Positions 15,582 through 27,876 of a stretch of 43,379 nucleotides of DNA are shown here, piece by piece. This stretch comes from DASTYU01 sp035764655 (lineage in GTDB: Bacteria > Chloroflexota > Limnocylindria > Limnocylindrales > CSP1-4). Position 1 is the first letter of the stretch. Every line of letters starts with the position of its first letter. The DNA is taken from contig DASTYU010000239.1 in the NCBI GenBank assembly GCA_035764655.1, forward strand, positions 1 to 43,379, given 5' to 3'. A program made the translations under genes and the position numbers. Under the pieces are notes generated by a model, which worked only from the letters and a program-made list of their open reading frames with translations, did no database searches and was not told the DNA's origin.

Positions 15582-15860
15582 ATGGGCAATCGCATTGCGA
15601 CATGGGCAATCCTGATCTGGACCGGCCTGATGGCCGTCGGGACGTTCGCCGCCTTCCTCGGGATCGGGCAGGACTGCACCGGGCTTGCCGGCAGCGAGCT
15701 CAGCACCTGCCAGGCCGACGCCTGGAGCCGTGGCGGCGTCGGCCTCACGCTCCTCGTGATCCTGTGGCTCATCGTGCTGATCCCGATGGCGTTCGTCTGG
15801 TACGCCACGCGCCCGAAGGAGGACCTCACTCGCGGCAGCACCCCCGCGAGTCAGACCTGA
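15582..15860 (+). CDS. Small two-TM membrane protein, unknown function
   Basis: A protein of 92 residues with two transmembrane helices (ATWAILIWTGLMAVGTFAAFL and GVGLTLLVILWLIVLIPMAFVWY). An external-looking loop between them carries two Cys (GQDCTGLAGSELSTCQAD) that could form a disulfide. A charged C-terminal tail (ATRPKEDLTRG) is probably cytoplasmic. ATG 15582 is chosen because GGAGG lies 9 nt upstream; in-frame GTG 15561 and ATG 15573 do not fit that site. I recognise no named family. It converges with the GH13 gene across a hairpin-rich spacer. Confidence 0.75.
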   Translation: MGNRIATWAILIWTGLMAVGTFAAFLGIGQDCTGLAGSELSTCQADAWSRGGVGLTLLVILWLIVLIPMAFVWYATRPKEDLTRGSTPASQT

Positions 15861-15895
15861 CACCGGGCGACCATGGCGTGGCCCTGGCGCGAACC

Positions 15896-15977
15896 ACACG
15901 GCTGGCGCCGTGTTCTGTGCGCACCAAATCACCCGAATCGGCCTTCGGCTCGGCCGAAATGGTGCTCTGGGAGCACC
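15896..15977. terminator. Three consecutive perfect hairpins in a convergent spacer
   Basis: ACACGGC-TGGC-GCCGTGT (15896-15913), TTCGGC-TCG-GCCGAA (15944-15958) and GGTGCTC-TGG-GAGCACC (15961-15977) are all perfect stems. They lie between genes ending at 15860 (plus) and 16118 (minus), a natural place for bidirectional termination, although three stems and no T-run is more than a simple terminator needs. Confidence 0.5.
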
Positions 15978-16039
15978 GATCCCGCCGAATCAGCCCTTAG
16001 GGACCCACGATTTCGACCGTGTGTTGTTCGGTGCGCACC
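15911..16039. repeat. Near-identical 15-bp direct repeat containing a GTGCGCAC palindrome
   Basis: TGTTCTGTGCGCACC (15911-15925) and TGTTCGGTGCGCACC (16025-16039) differ at one base and flank two of the three hairpins. A shorter echo, CCGAATC followed by GGCC or AGCCC, also occurs twice. The remaining bases up to 16117 hold no credible reading frame. The element could be a dispersed intergenic repeat (REP-like) or paired protein sites. Confidence 0.4.
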
Positions 16040-16117
16040 TCGTTCCCTCGCGCGGGCGACTCACAGGCGACTCAGAATCCCCCACACGGCTGTTCCCGGA
16101 GGTGTCTCGACGGCGAC

Positions 16118-19100
16118 TCAGCGGCGCGGGCGCGGCGTTCGGGGAGGAGAGGCTCGCCTCGGAGCCGCCTTGGCGGCTGGCGGCGGGGCCAGGAGCTCGC
16201 GGAGGCTGTCGACCCGGTACCCCGCGCTGGCGGCGGCCCCGCTGAGGCGCGTGACCCACACCGGAGGTCGCTTGGGAACCGGCTTGCCGGCGTCCAGCGC
16301 GTCGAGCCGCGCGGCCCATCGCAGCACCGACGCGAACCGGTCGCGGTCGAGCCACTCGGTGCCCTCCCAGGTATTCACGCCGATGGCGGCGCGGAGGTCG
16401 TCGCGACCCAGCCACGCTTCGAGCAGGCGCGGCCCGGCCGTCTTCGCGGGTCCGCGCAGCGTCGACGGCCGGGGCAGGTCGAGCAGGACGCGAACCAGGT
16501 CCGCCACGCCCCACGCCTGACCCTCGTCGAGGCCCCGTTCACGAAGGCCGGCCGCGATGACCGGAGCCATGCGCAGCTCGTCGAACCACGCCCGGCTCGT
16601 GGCCGCGACGTCAGCGCCTTTCGGCAGCGAACCGAGGGAGGACAGCAACAGCCACAGTCGGAGCGCTGACTCCTCGACCGGATCCGAGGTCGCCGCGATC
16701 GCTGCCTGACCGCGCGACGCCCGCTCCGCGACGAGGTCCACGACCGCCGGTCGGTCGCCCTCGGTGCCGGTCGCATCGGCCAGGGCGTCGACCACGGTCG
16801 TCACCGTCTCCCGTGACGGATCCGCGATCACGGCTCGCAACGCCGTGTGCACCGGTTCGAGCTGCAGCTCGCGCAGGGCGTCCTCCAGCGACGGCACGCC
16901 CCGCTCGCCGAGCATCGCCCGCAGCCGCGACCACTGGTGCGCGGCGCCGTCATGGAGTTCGCGGAACTCCCAGAAGACGTGGCCCTGGTATGCGTCGAGC
17001 GACACGTGAAGTCCGCGCTCGCGCAGCTCGCGCACTGACCGCAGGTGCTCCAGGCCGCTGCGCGCATCCCGGAACGCCAGGAACGCGGAGGGGTCCGCGG
17101 GCATTCCCAACCCTTCCGCCAGCGTGCGCCGAACGAGCCGCTTCGAACCTTCATCCCCCTTGACCGCGAACGCAACCGAGTCACGGATCCAGCCCGACGT
17201 CGACCCGAACCGGTTGTGGTAGACGACCAGGGACCGCCCGGCGCCGGTTCCGTTGGAGTACGCAAAGACGTTCTCGTCCACCCCGCCGCCATCGGCCACG
17301 ACGTCATACAGCAGGAAGTCGGCGGCCTCGGCGAACTGGCCGCGCCGATGAAGCAGCGGGAAAATCTCCCGCTGGTGTCGCTCGACCAGCCACGCTTCCG
17401 CACGCTCGTCGAGAGTCGCCCGGCGGAACTCCATCCCGTACTTCTCGCCGAAGCCCTCGATCTGGCCGTGGCCCAGCATCGGCAGCCCCGGGAGGGTCGC
17501 GAGCAGCGTGGCAATCCCGAAGTACTTGTCGCCCTTGCCGAACTGCTCGACGGCCGTCTTCTCGTCGGGGTTGTTCATGAAGTTCACGTAGCGCTTGAGG
17601 ATCTCCGGATCGAATTCGAGCGTCTCCTTGATGACCCGCCGGTAGCCCGCGTTGTCCTCGTCGCGGAGCATGTGCATGAACGCGCTGTTGTAGACGCGGT
17701 GCATCCCCAACGTTCGGACGAAGTAGCCCTCGAGCAGCCAGAAGGCCTCGGCGAGCAGCAGCGTGTCGGGCACCTCGGCGGCGACTCGATCGACGACCTC
17801 GCGCCAGAACTCCGTCGGCATGCGCCGGTCGAATTCGGCCCTGGGCAGCGATCCGAACTCGGCGCGGGACGGGATGCCCCCACCAGACCCCGGCTCGGGC
17901 CACCACAGGCGCTCGATGTGCTTCTTCGCGAGGACCATCGCTGCATCGAAGCGGATCACCGGGAAACGCCTCGCGACCGCGATGATCGTCTGGATGACCG
18001 CTTCGCGGACCTCCGGCTTGAGGAAGTCGAGCTGCGCCGTGTCGTTCCACGGGAAGCTCGTCCCGTCGTTGCCGTGGTACACGTAGCGGACGTCGCCGCC
18101 GTGCTTGTCGAAGCGCTTGAACGTGACCGCCGCGTCGGAGTCGTTCCAGTAGTGGTCCTCGAGCACGACCCCGACCCGCGGGTCGTCGGACAGGTCGGCA
18201 CCCGTGTAGGTATAGGCCGGGTAGGGCGGCTCGGGCAGTGACAGGAACCAGTCGGGGTGCTCGACGACCCAGCGCGAATCGATGCCCATGTGGTTCGGCA
18301 CCATGTCGCTCGCGAGGCGGATACCACGTGCCCACGCCCGGTCGCGAAGCGTCGCATAGGCGTCCTCACCGCCCAGGTCGTCGGCGATCCGGTAGTCGTC
18401 CAGCGAATATGCCGACGCGACCGCGTCCTGGTTCCCGCGCCAGCGCTTGATCTTCTCGGACGCCTTCGAGCGTTCCCACAGCCCGATCAGCCACAGGCCG
18501 GTGACGCCCCAGGAAGCGAGCTTGTCGAGCTCCTCGTCCGGGATCGCGTCGAGCGTCCGGATGTCCCGGCCGTACCAGCGGGACAGCTGGTCGAGCCAGA
18601 CGTAGGTGCTCTTGGCCATCAACACGACGCGCGGCATCCAGGCCGAGTCGCTGCTGAACCGCTCAACCTCGTGTTCGGCGCCGGCGAACGACGGCGCGTG
18701 GGCAGATCCCAACCCCGCGCCCCAGCGCACGTCGCGAAGCTGGAGCGCGCGCTCCTCCTCGGCCAGGATCCCCAGCGTCAGGTCGATCTCGCCCATCAGT
18801 CGATCCAGCGCGTCGCCAAGCATCCCGCGCCAGCGCTCGCGGATGAAGCGCAGCTGACCGGCGAGCGATCCCGGGGCGTGGCGCGCCGGCGCTCGAAGGA
18901 GCTCGAACAGCGTCTCCCCGTCGGGGCCGAACGCCGGGCCGTCGCGGAGGGATGCCTCGAGGGCGGCAATCGCCTGCTCGTAGGGTGTCGTTGTCGCCAG
19001 CGGGCGGTCGTCGAACAGGTCGCGGATCGGGATCGCGGCCGGGTTCTCGTTGGCCACCCGGGTCAGGAGGAGCTCCTCGACGATCTCGGGCGGCGGTTCG

Positions 19101-19449
19101 GAGGCGGCGTCGGTCGGGAACTCGGTCTGGAAGCCGCGCAGGACCGTGCGCGCACCATCGCGGAGCCGGCGCTCCAGTTCCGAAGCGGCACCTTCGAGGC
19201 TGCCCTTCGCTTCCGCTTCGTAGCGCTCGACGAGCAGGTGGAAGATCTCATGGAGCAGGCCCAGGGCAACGATCTCGCCGGGTTGCGCGGGCGGCGAACC
19301 GGCTTCCCGTTCCTCGTTCATCCTGGCCGCCAGCTTCCTGACGCCGGACCGGTCAAGGACCTTGAGGTGGCCTCGCTCGGTCGCGGGGGCGCCGTCCACC
19401 CCGAACCGGCTGCGGGCCGTTCGCGACAGGGCGAAGCCCGGGGCCTGTG

Positions 19450-19453
<4 letters not shown>
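16118..19453 (-). CDS. Large GH13 alpha-amylase-family protein
   Basis: A protein of 1111 residues. An N-terminal region of about 300 residues has no familiar domain. It is followed by a GH13 (beta/alpha)8 barrel: GVTGLWLIGLWERS, ASDMVPNHMGIDS (motif I), FPVIRFDAAMVLAKKH (nucleophile Asp), TLLLAEAFWLLEG (acid/base Glu) and VNFMNNPDEKTA (third acidic position, without the usual His-Asp pair). GLPMLGHGQIEGFGEKYGMEFRR closes the barrel, and a helical C-terminal region of about 350 residues ends in a basic Pro-rich tail. No signal peptide is seen, so it should act on intracellular glucan. Start ATG 19453 overlaps the TreS/maltokinase stop by 4 bp (ATGA), so it is the third gene of the glgE operon. 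The exact specificity is unknown. Confidence 0.87.
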
Positions 19454-22805
<3,352 letters not shown>

Positions 22806-22809
<4 letters not shown>

Positions 22810-24794
22810 CGGACCGCTGCCAGCTGGAGGATGCGCGCCTGGCGGGTGCCCGGCACGAGCTCGATCCTGGGAGCCTCCGCGGCCCACCGTTCCGTGCCGC
22901 CTTCGAGGAGGTCCGTGACCTGGACGCCGCGCCCCGGCTCGAGATCGAGCGCGCCGTGGTGGAGCCGAAGTGTCCCGGCGCGCCGAGCATGCGGATCGAG
23001 GCTGACCACCGTGAGCACGATGTCCGATCCGTCGCTAGAGCGCTTCGTGTACGCCAGCATCGCGTCGTCGTCGATGTCGTGGAAAACGAGCCGCTCGTTC
23101 GACTGGAGCGCCGCGTGCTCGCGGCGCACGGCGTTGACCTGGCGGATCAGCGGGGCGAGCGAGTCCGGCCGCTCGAGATCCCACGTCTTGATCTCGTATT
23201 TCTCGGAGTTCAGATACTCCTCGCTGCCCGGCTCGCGCGGAACGTGCTCGAGCAGCTCGAACGCCGGGCCGTAGATCCCGTATGTGGCCGCCAGCGTGGC
23301 CGCCATCACGTAGCGCGCCTCGAACATCGGCCGCCCGCCGGTCTGCAGCGTCTCGTGGAGGATGTCCGGGGTGTTCGGCCAGACGTTGGGGCGGAAGAAC
23401 TCGGACACCGGTGGGCGGCTCAGCTCCGAGAAATACTCGGTCAGCTCCTGCTTGTGGGTCCGCCACGTGAAGTACGTATAGGACTGGCTGAAGCCGACCT
23501 TTGCGAGCCGGTACATGACCTTCGGCCGCGTGAACGCCTCGGCCAGGAAGAGCGCCTCGGGGTGCGCTCGCTTCAGCTCGCCGATCGTCCACTCCCAGAA
23601 CGGGAACGCCTTCGTGTGCGGGTTGTCGACGCGGAAGATGTCGACCCCGTGGCCGATCCAGAAGTCGAAGATCGAGCAGAGCTCGTGCCACAGCGACTGC
23701 CAGTCCTCCGACTCGAAGTCAAAAGGGTAGATGTCCTGGTACTTCTTCGGCGGGTTTTCCGCGTACTGCACCGTGCCGTCGGGGCGCTGACGGAACCACG
23801 TCGGGTGCTCGCTGACGAACGGGTGGTCGGGCGAAACCTGGAAGGCGATGTCGAGCGCGATCCGGATGCCGCGGGCGCGCGCGGCTTCGACGAGCGCGTC
23901 GAAATCGTCGAGCGTGCCGAGGTCCGGATGGATGGCCGTGTGGCCGCCCTCGGGCGACCCGATCGCCCACGGCACCCCGGGGTCCTTCGGGCGGGCGGTC
24001 GTGATGTTGTTGGGGCCCTTGCGGAACGTCGTGCCGATGGGGTGGATCGGCGGAAGGTAGAGGATGTCGAAGCCGAGCCCTTCGACGTAGGACAGGCGGT
24101 TGATGACATCGCGCAGCGTGCCGTGGCGGCCCGGCTTCGGCGCGGTCGAGCGGGGAAACAGCTCGTACCAGGCAGAGAAGCGCGCATGGATCGGGTCCAC
24201 CGTGATGCCGAGCGCGTGCTCGAAGGTCGTGGCGTGCTCGCGGTCGGGATGGCGGCGCATGCGCGCGTCGAGCTCATCGTCGAGCGCCGCCCGGGCCGCC
24301 GAACCCCTGCGCAGCCGTGCGCCCCAGCGTTCGAGCTCTTCGGCGTCCTCGGTGGCGCTGGCGGCAGCCGCGCGGCGAACCGCCTTGTCGATGAGGTTCG
24401 CGCCAATCTTCAGATCGACGGTCACGTCCTGGCCGGCGTCGAGACGCTTGACAAGGTCCGCGCGCCAGGTGACCCAGGCATCGGTCCAGGCAGCGACCGT
24501 GTACTCGTGCCGGCCGATCTCGTCAACGACGAACGACGCGCGCCAGCGATCGTTGCCGAGGGCCTCCATCGGGACCTCGATCCACGGTCCGCTCGGGGTG
24601 CGATGGCGGAGGATGGCGACGACGACGTCATGGCCGTCGGCGAACGCGTCGGCCTCGACGACCACCCGGTCGCCGACGACGCGCTTGATCGGGAAGCGGC
24701 CGCCGTCCACGAGCGGCGTGACCCCCTCGACCACGGCGCGACGGCGCCCGTCCCCGACGATGGAGCTGATGTCGGTCAGTGGCGCGCCGCTGAT
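22806..24794 (-). CDS. glgE: Alpha-1,4-glucan:maltose-1-phosphate maltosyltransferase, apparent ATC start
   Basis: GH13_3 family. An N-terminal beta domain starts around EGVTPLVDGGRFPIKRVVGD. Then come YVEGLGFDILYLPPIHPIG, DIAFQVSPDHPFVSEHP, DIFRVDNPHTKAFPFWE (nucleophile Asp), LFLAEAFTRPKVMY (acid/base Glu) and NVWPNTPDILHE (third Asp). It transfers maltosyl units from maltose-1-phosphate to growing alpha-1,4-glucan. The first usual start, GTG 24734, has no ribosome site and would remove residues aligning with the N-terminus of characterised GlgE proteins. ATC 24794 has AGGAGG at 5 nt and gives a normal 662-residue protein beginning (M)SGAPLTDISS, so I place the start there. First gene of glgE-treS/mak-GH13. 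Confidence 0.93.
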
Positions 24795-24870
24795 CCTGTC
24801 CTCCTCGGCGTGGTCGCTGAGATTGCGGCCGTCGCGGGGCCGCGGACGAACGTGGGCTGGGTGCTCAGGA

Positions 24871-24900
24871 ACCGTAGGCGTGACCCGCGGAACGTGTCAA
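24871..24900 (-). promoter_or_regulatory. Promoter of the glgE operon
   Basis: On the minus strand, a perfect -35 TTGACA (24900-24895), an 18-nt spacer and -10 TACGGT (24876-24871) predict transcription start near 24864. This leaves a leader of about 70 nt before the AGGAGG at 24805-24800. It is one of the two best sigma-70-type promoters in the window. Confidence 0.6.
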
Positions 24901-25095
24901 ACCACGGCGAGTACGTTCGCCGCCGGCGTTTCTGCCAAATGCGCGCCAGGCGAGCATCAGGCGAAGGCGAGAGCCGTCGTGAGCGAACCGTGAGCGTGGA
25001 TCGCCGCGGCGAAACCGGCACACGCGTCGACCGACGAGCATCTGCCGCGGAATTGCTGACGAACGCTCACCCGGCGAGCACATGACGAAATCCGG

Positions 25096-25185
25096 CCGGG
25101 CGGGCGTCGCACCGCCCCGGAATCCGTCAGCCCGCGGCCTGCGCGCCACGGGCTGACGAGGGCTACGCCGTTGGAGGGAACGGCG
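25096..25185. ncRNA. Three-stem structured stretch, candidate small RNA or 3' UTR
   Basis: The roughly 300-bp gap between the glgE promoter and the 29-residue ORF holds no credible longer gene but folds strongly. The stems are CCGGGCGG / CCGCCCCGG (25096-25120, one bulge), CGTCAGCCCG / CGGGCTGACG (25125-25134 / 25149-25158, perfect 10 bp, with an inner GGC/GCC) and CGCCGTT / AACGGCG (25166-25185). Read leftward, downstream of the peptide gene, the last has a CCCTCC loop that is complementary to Shine-Dalgarno sequences, as in C-rich-loop regulatory RNAs. Read rightward the loop is GGAGGG. From 24901 to 25090 I see only short GGCGAGCA-like repeats. The type call is inference. Confidence 0.35.
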
Positions 25186-25202
25186 GGGAAGTTGCTGTCT
25201 TG

Positions 25203-25292
25203 CTAGATCGTGCGACCGGCGCCCCGCGAGGACGCCACGTCGAACATGACCAGAACACTCAGAATGGCGATCAGGACGATCAGCGCATCCAT
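25203..25292 (-). CDS. 29-residue hydrophobic membrane peptide
   Basis: The frame from ATG 25292 encodes MDALIVLIAILSVLVMFDVA followed by a short polar tail ending in RTI and a TAG stop. It is a single transmembrane helix with an acidic N-terminus and a basic C-terminus. An AGG-containing site lies 6-9 nt upstream (GGCAGGTGCTCC). Size and shape match small membrane peptides that act as modulators of larger membrane proteins, or type I toxins. It is divergent from the GntR gene, shares its AT-rich promoter region, and is followed by the structured stretch 25185-25096. No homologue is known to me, so gene status rests on the ribosome site, composition and context. Confidence 0.5.
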   Translation of the reverse strand: MDALIVLIAILSVLVMFDVASSRGAGRTI

Positions 25293-25339
25293 GGAGCACC
25301 TGCCTTTGGTGGAGCGGCGAGGAACCGCGTTCGAAGAGC

Positions 25340-25377
25340 TTGGTATATTGGACTAGGCCAAATGTAATTGGACTAGC
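25340..25377 (+). promoter_or_regulatory. GntR promoter with palindrome in the spacer and tandem ATTGGACTAG
   Basis: The -35 TTGGTA (25340-25345), a 17-nt spacer and the -10 TGTAAT (25363-25368) point to a start near 25375, a few bases before ATG 25383. The spacer contains TTGGACTAGGCCAA (25348-25361), an imperfect palindrome centred on CTAG. ATTGGACTAG recurs at 25348-25357 and 25368-25377, exactly 20 bp apart, two helical turns. This is what a GntR autorepressor operator should look like. The divergent peptide gene could be controlled by the same sites (minus-strand TATACC at 25346-25341). Confidence 0.55.
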
Positions 25378-25382
25378 ACACT

Positions 25383-26405
25383 ATGTCAATGGACGAATCG
25401 TCCCGAAATCAACAGGCCGTCATGGGTAGCGATCTCGACGTCGAGCGAGGCTCGGACGTCCCGATCTCCACCCAGATCTACTGGCAGCTGGCCTACCAGA
25501 TTGACTCCGGTCGACTGCTGCCCGGTTCGCGGCTTCCCCCGGTGCGTGAGCTCGGCGCCGCGCTCAGAGTCAACCCGAACACCATCCGGGCGGTCTATCG
25601 TCGTTTGTCCGACGCCGGGTATGTCTCGAGTCGCCACGGGGCGGGCACGCACGTGGCCGATCGCCCGCCGCAGCGCCGGGCGGCCGAAGCGCTCGCCGGC
25701 TTGGTGTCCGAGATGCTCCGTCGCGCCGCGCACGCCGGCTTTACGGCAGACGAGGTCGCCTCGGCCACCTTCGCGGCCGCCACCGAACGCAAGCGACCCG
25801 GTCCCCTGGTCCGCGTGCTCTTCGCCGAGTGCACCAATGCCGATGCGGGCTACGACGCCGAGCGACTGACCGACGAGTTCCCCGGGCAGATCGAGGTCGA
25901 GGGCTCGCTGCTCGACGACCTGCCCGAGCGGCTGGATCGCTTCCACTACGACCTCGTCGCGACGACGACGTTCCATGCCGACGAAGCCCAGGCCCTGGTC
26001 GGAGGGCGCGTGCCCGTCGTGGCGATGCTCGTCGGGCCGGGGTATGTCGAGCTCGTTCACGAGATCGCGGGCCTGCCGGCGGGGACCAAGGTGGGCCTCG
26101 TGTGCGCCTCGGACCGGGGAGCCGAGAACATCCTCGAAACGCTGGCGCTTGCCGGGACGACCGGGATCGAGCTCGTGACCGGCACCACCCAGGGCGGCGA
26201 CGAGGACATCGAGCAGGTCAACGAGACCGCGGACGTGATCCTCGTGTCGCGCGAGGCCATCCGGCTCGGACTCGACAAGCGGTTCGATCGGCCGGACCGC
26301 CTCCGCCAGTGGACCTATGAGTTCGACCCTTCGGGCCTGGAGCTGCTCCGCCGCGCCATCGAGCACGCCGCGGCCAGCCGACCGGAGCCGGTGGCCGCCA
26401 GCTGA
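25383..26405 (+). CDS. GntR-family regulator with a solute-binding-like C-terminal domain
   Basis: A protein of 340 residues. Residues about 20-90 are a GntR winged helix: PISTQIYWQLAYQIDSGRLLPGSRLPPVRELGAALRVNPNTIRAVYRRLSDAGYV, with VNPNTIRAVYRRL as the recognition region. A helical linker follows. About 130-330 is an alpha/beta domain with repeated strands (LVRVLFAECTNADAGYD, DLVATTTFHADEA, TKVGLVCASDRGAENI, ADVILVSREAIRLG), like a periplasmic-binding-protein-type effector domain. It lies between two alpha-glucan operons and ends 1 bp from the convergent DUF3536 gene, so control of glucan genes in response to a sugar is a reasonable inference. The start is ATG 25383; there is no strong Shine-Dalgarno and the predicted leader is very short. 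Confidence 0.85.
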   Translation: MSMDESSRNQQAVMGSDLDVERGSDVPISTQIYWQLAYQIDSGRLLPGSRLPPVRELGAALRVNPNTIRAVYRRLSDAGYVSSRHGAGTHVADRPPQRRAAEALAGLVSEMLRRAAHAGFTADEVASATFAAATERKRPGPLVRVLFAECTNADAGYDAERLTDEFPGQIEVEGSLLDDLPERLDRFHYDLVATTTFHADEAQALVGGRVPVVAMLVGPGYVELVHEIAGLPAGTKVGLVCASDRGAENILETLALAGTTGIELVTGTTQGGDEDIEQVNETADVILVSREAIRLGLDKRFDRPDRLRQWTYEFDPSGLELLRRAIEHAAASRPEPVAAS

Positions 26406-26406
26406 G

Positions 26407-27876
26407 TCAGGCGGAGGCCTGCTCCTCGTCTGTCAGCACGGCCCGCTGGCCGACCTCCTCGAGCGAGGTGCGATAGATCGCCGCGCCGTCGACGCCCTGG
26501 CGCGGTGAACGGAGCAGGGTGAGGTCCTCGACGAGCCGCCGTTCGAGGTCGGTCCCACCGATCTGGTCGGTGAGCTGCGCTGCGCGCGCCGCGAAACGGA
26601 GCACCTGCCGCGTCTCGGGACGGATCGGGTCGTCCCAGAACCACGCGTCGCTCGCGAACATGGCGAGACGCCAGCGTTGCGCCTCGAGCAGCTTGAGTAG
26701 CGTCCGGCGCGCCTCGACCGGCGCACCGTCGCCGACCCACCGAGCGGCGAACGCCCCGCTCGGCTGCGTGCCGAGCACGACGTCGACATAGGCGTCGCGG
26801 GCAGCCCACGGGTCGGGCTCGCGTGGCAGGGCGGCGAAGTGGGTCGTCGTGACGGTGTCGACACCGGCGGCCAGCCGTTCGAAGGCGGCGCGCAGCGGGC
26901 CCTTCCAGCGGCCGTCGGCGGCGTCCGGGCATTCACCACTCCAGCGCAGCACGCCGTGGTGGCAGCTCCATGATGTCCGCTCGTTGATTCTGGCGGTCTT
27001 CAACGATCTCGACGCGTCCGGCGCAAGGGCGGTCGCGAGATCTACCACATCGAATGGGCGCTCGGCCTGCTCGGCGCCCGGCCGGATCAGCCGCTGCAGG
27101 AACAGCTCGCGGAACGGCTGGTGGTGGCCGTACAGCTCACCGTCGGTGGCGATCACCACGAGCGGCGGGCCGCCGCTCGCATCGAACGACCCGGCCAGGC
27201 GCGGCACGACCCGTTCGCGGGCGAAGCGGTCGGCATCGGCGGTGGCCTCGGGCTCGAACGAGACGGCCGCCGACAGCCCGGCGTCGTAGAAGACGACGAC
27301 GATGCTTCGCCCGCCGCCGAGCTCGACCCGGTACGGCCGGCGCGTGTCGAGGTTCGGGGTCGCCGCCTGCCACGGCGCGAGGATCGTGTAGCGGATGCCC
27401 TCCTCGGCGGCGATGCGCAGGCTCGGGATGTCGATCGCGGTCTCGGGGAACCACAGGCCTTCGGCCTTCCGTCCAAAGCGCCGCTGGAAGTCGCGCATGC
27501 CCCAGCGGATCTCGGTGCGGCGGTCCGCGGCCGATGCCAGCGGCGCGATGGCGTGATGGTATGGCTGCGCCATGCCGTTGCCGCGGCTGACGGGGATCGA
27601 CGAATCGCGATCGGATGGCCGGTCGCCGTCGATGAAGCCCCGGTAGGCCTTCGGATCGCCGTCCTCGAGCCAATCGGCAAGCGTCGGTCCGAGATCCCAT
27701 GACATCCGCCCGTAGTTGCGCCGCTCGGCGTTCGGGCGGTAGCACTCGGCCGCCACGCGTGCGTTCCAGTTGTCGAACGGCGCGGCTGACGAATCGACCG
27801 GGACCTTGCCGGTGAAGGGATCGACCCGCAGCGGCTGGTAGAAGTGGCCATGGACGACCAGGCTGCCACGGCTCAT
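26407..27876 (-). CDS. GH57 family / DUF3536 glycoside hydrolase-like protein
   Basis: A protein of 489 residues. GH57 landmarks are VVHGHFYQPLRVDPFTG (motif 1), ECYRPNAERRNYGRMSWDLG, AQPYHHAIAPLA, GLWFPETAIDIPSLR (nucleophile Glu) and VIATDGELYGHHQPF (acid/base Asp), followed by the DUF3536 helical region. Family members act on or bind alpha-glucans; the precise reaction of the DUF3536 type is not settled. ATG 27876 overlaps the stop of the GH57 transferase as ATGA and has AGGAGG at 4 nt. It is the last gene of the glgP operon. The active-site acids look intact. Confidence 0.9.
   Translation of the reverse strand: MSRGSLVVHGHFYQPLRVDPFTGKVPVDSSAAPFDNWNARVAAECYRPNAERRNYGRMSWDLGPTLADWLEDGDPKAYRGFIDGDRPSDRDSSIPVSRGNGMAQPYHHAIAPLASAADRRTEIRWGMRDFQRRFGRKAEGLWFPETAIDIPSLRIAAEEGIRYTILAPWQAATPNLDTRRPYRVELGGGRSIVVVFYDAGLSAAVSFEPEATADADRFARERVVPRLAGSFDASGGPPLVVIATDGELYGHHQPFRELFLQRLIRPGAEQAERPFDVVDLATALAPDASRSLKTARINERTSWSCHHGVLRWSGECPDAADGRWKGPLRAAFERLAAGVDTVTTTHFAALPREPDPWAARDAYVDVVLGTQPSGAFAARWVGDGAPVEARRTLLKLLEAQRWRLAMFASDAWFWDDPIRPETRQVLRFAARAAQLTDQIGGTDLERRLVEDLTLLRSPRQGVDGAAIYRTSLEEVGQRAVLTDEEQASA

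Noticed and set aside
24865..25299. 144-residue leftward frame between glgE and the GntR gene
   Set aside because: Arg-rich, no hydrophobic core, and it overlaps the hairpin stretch and the better-supported 29-residue peptide in another frame.
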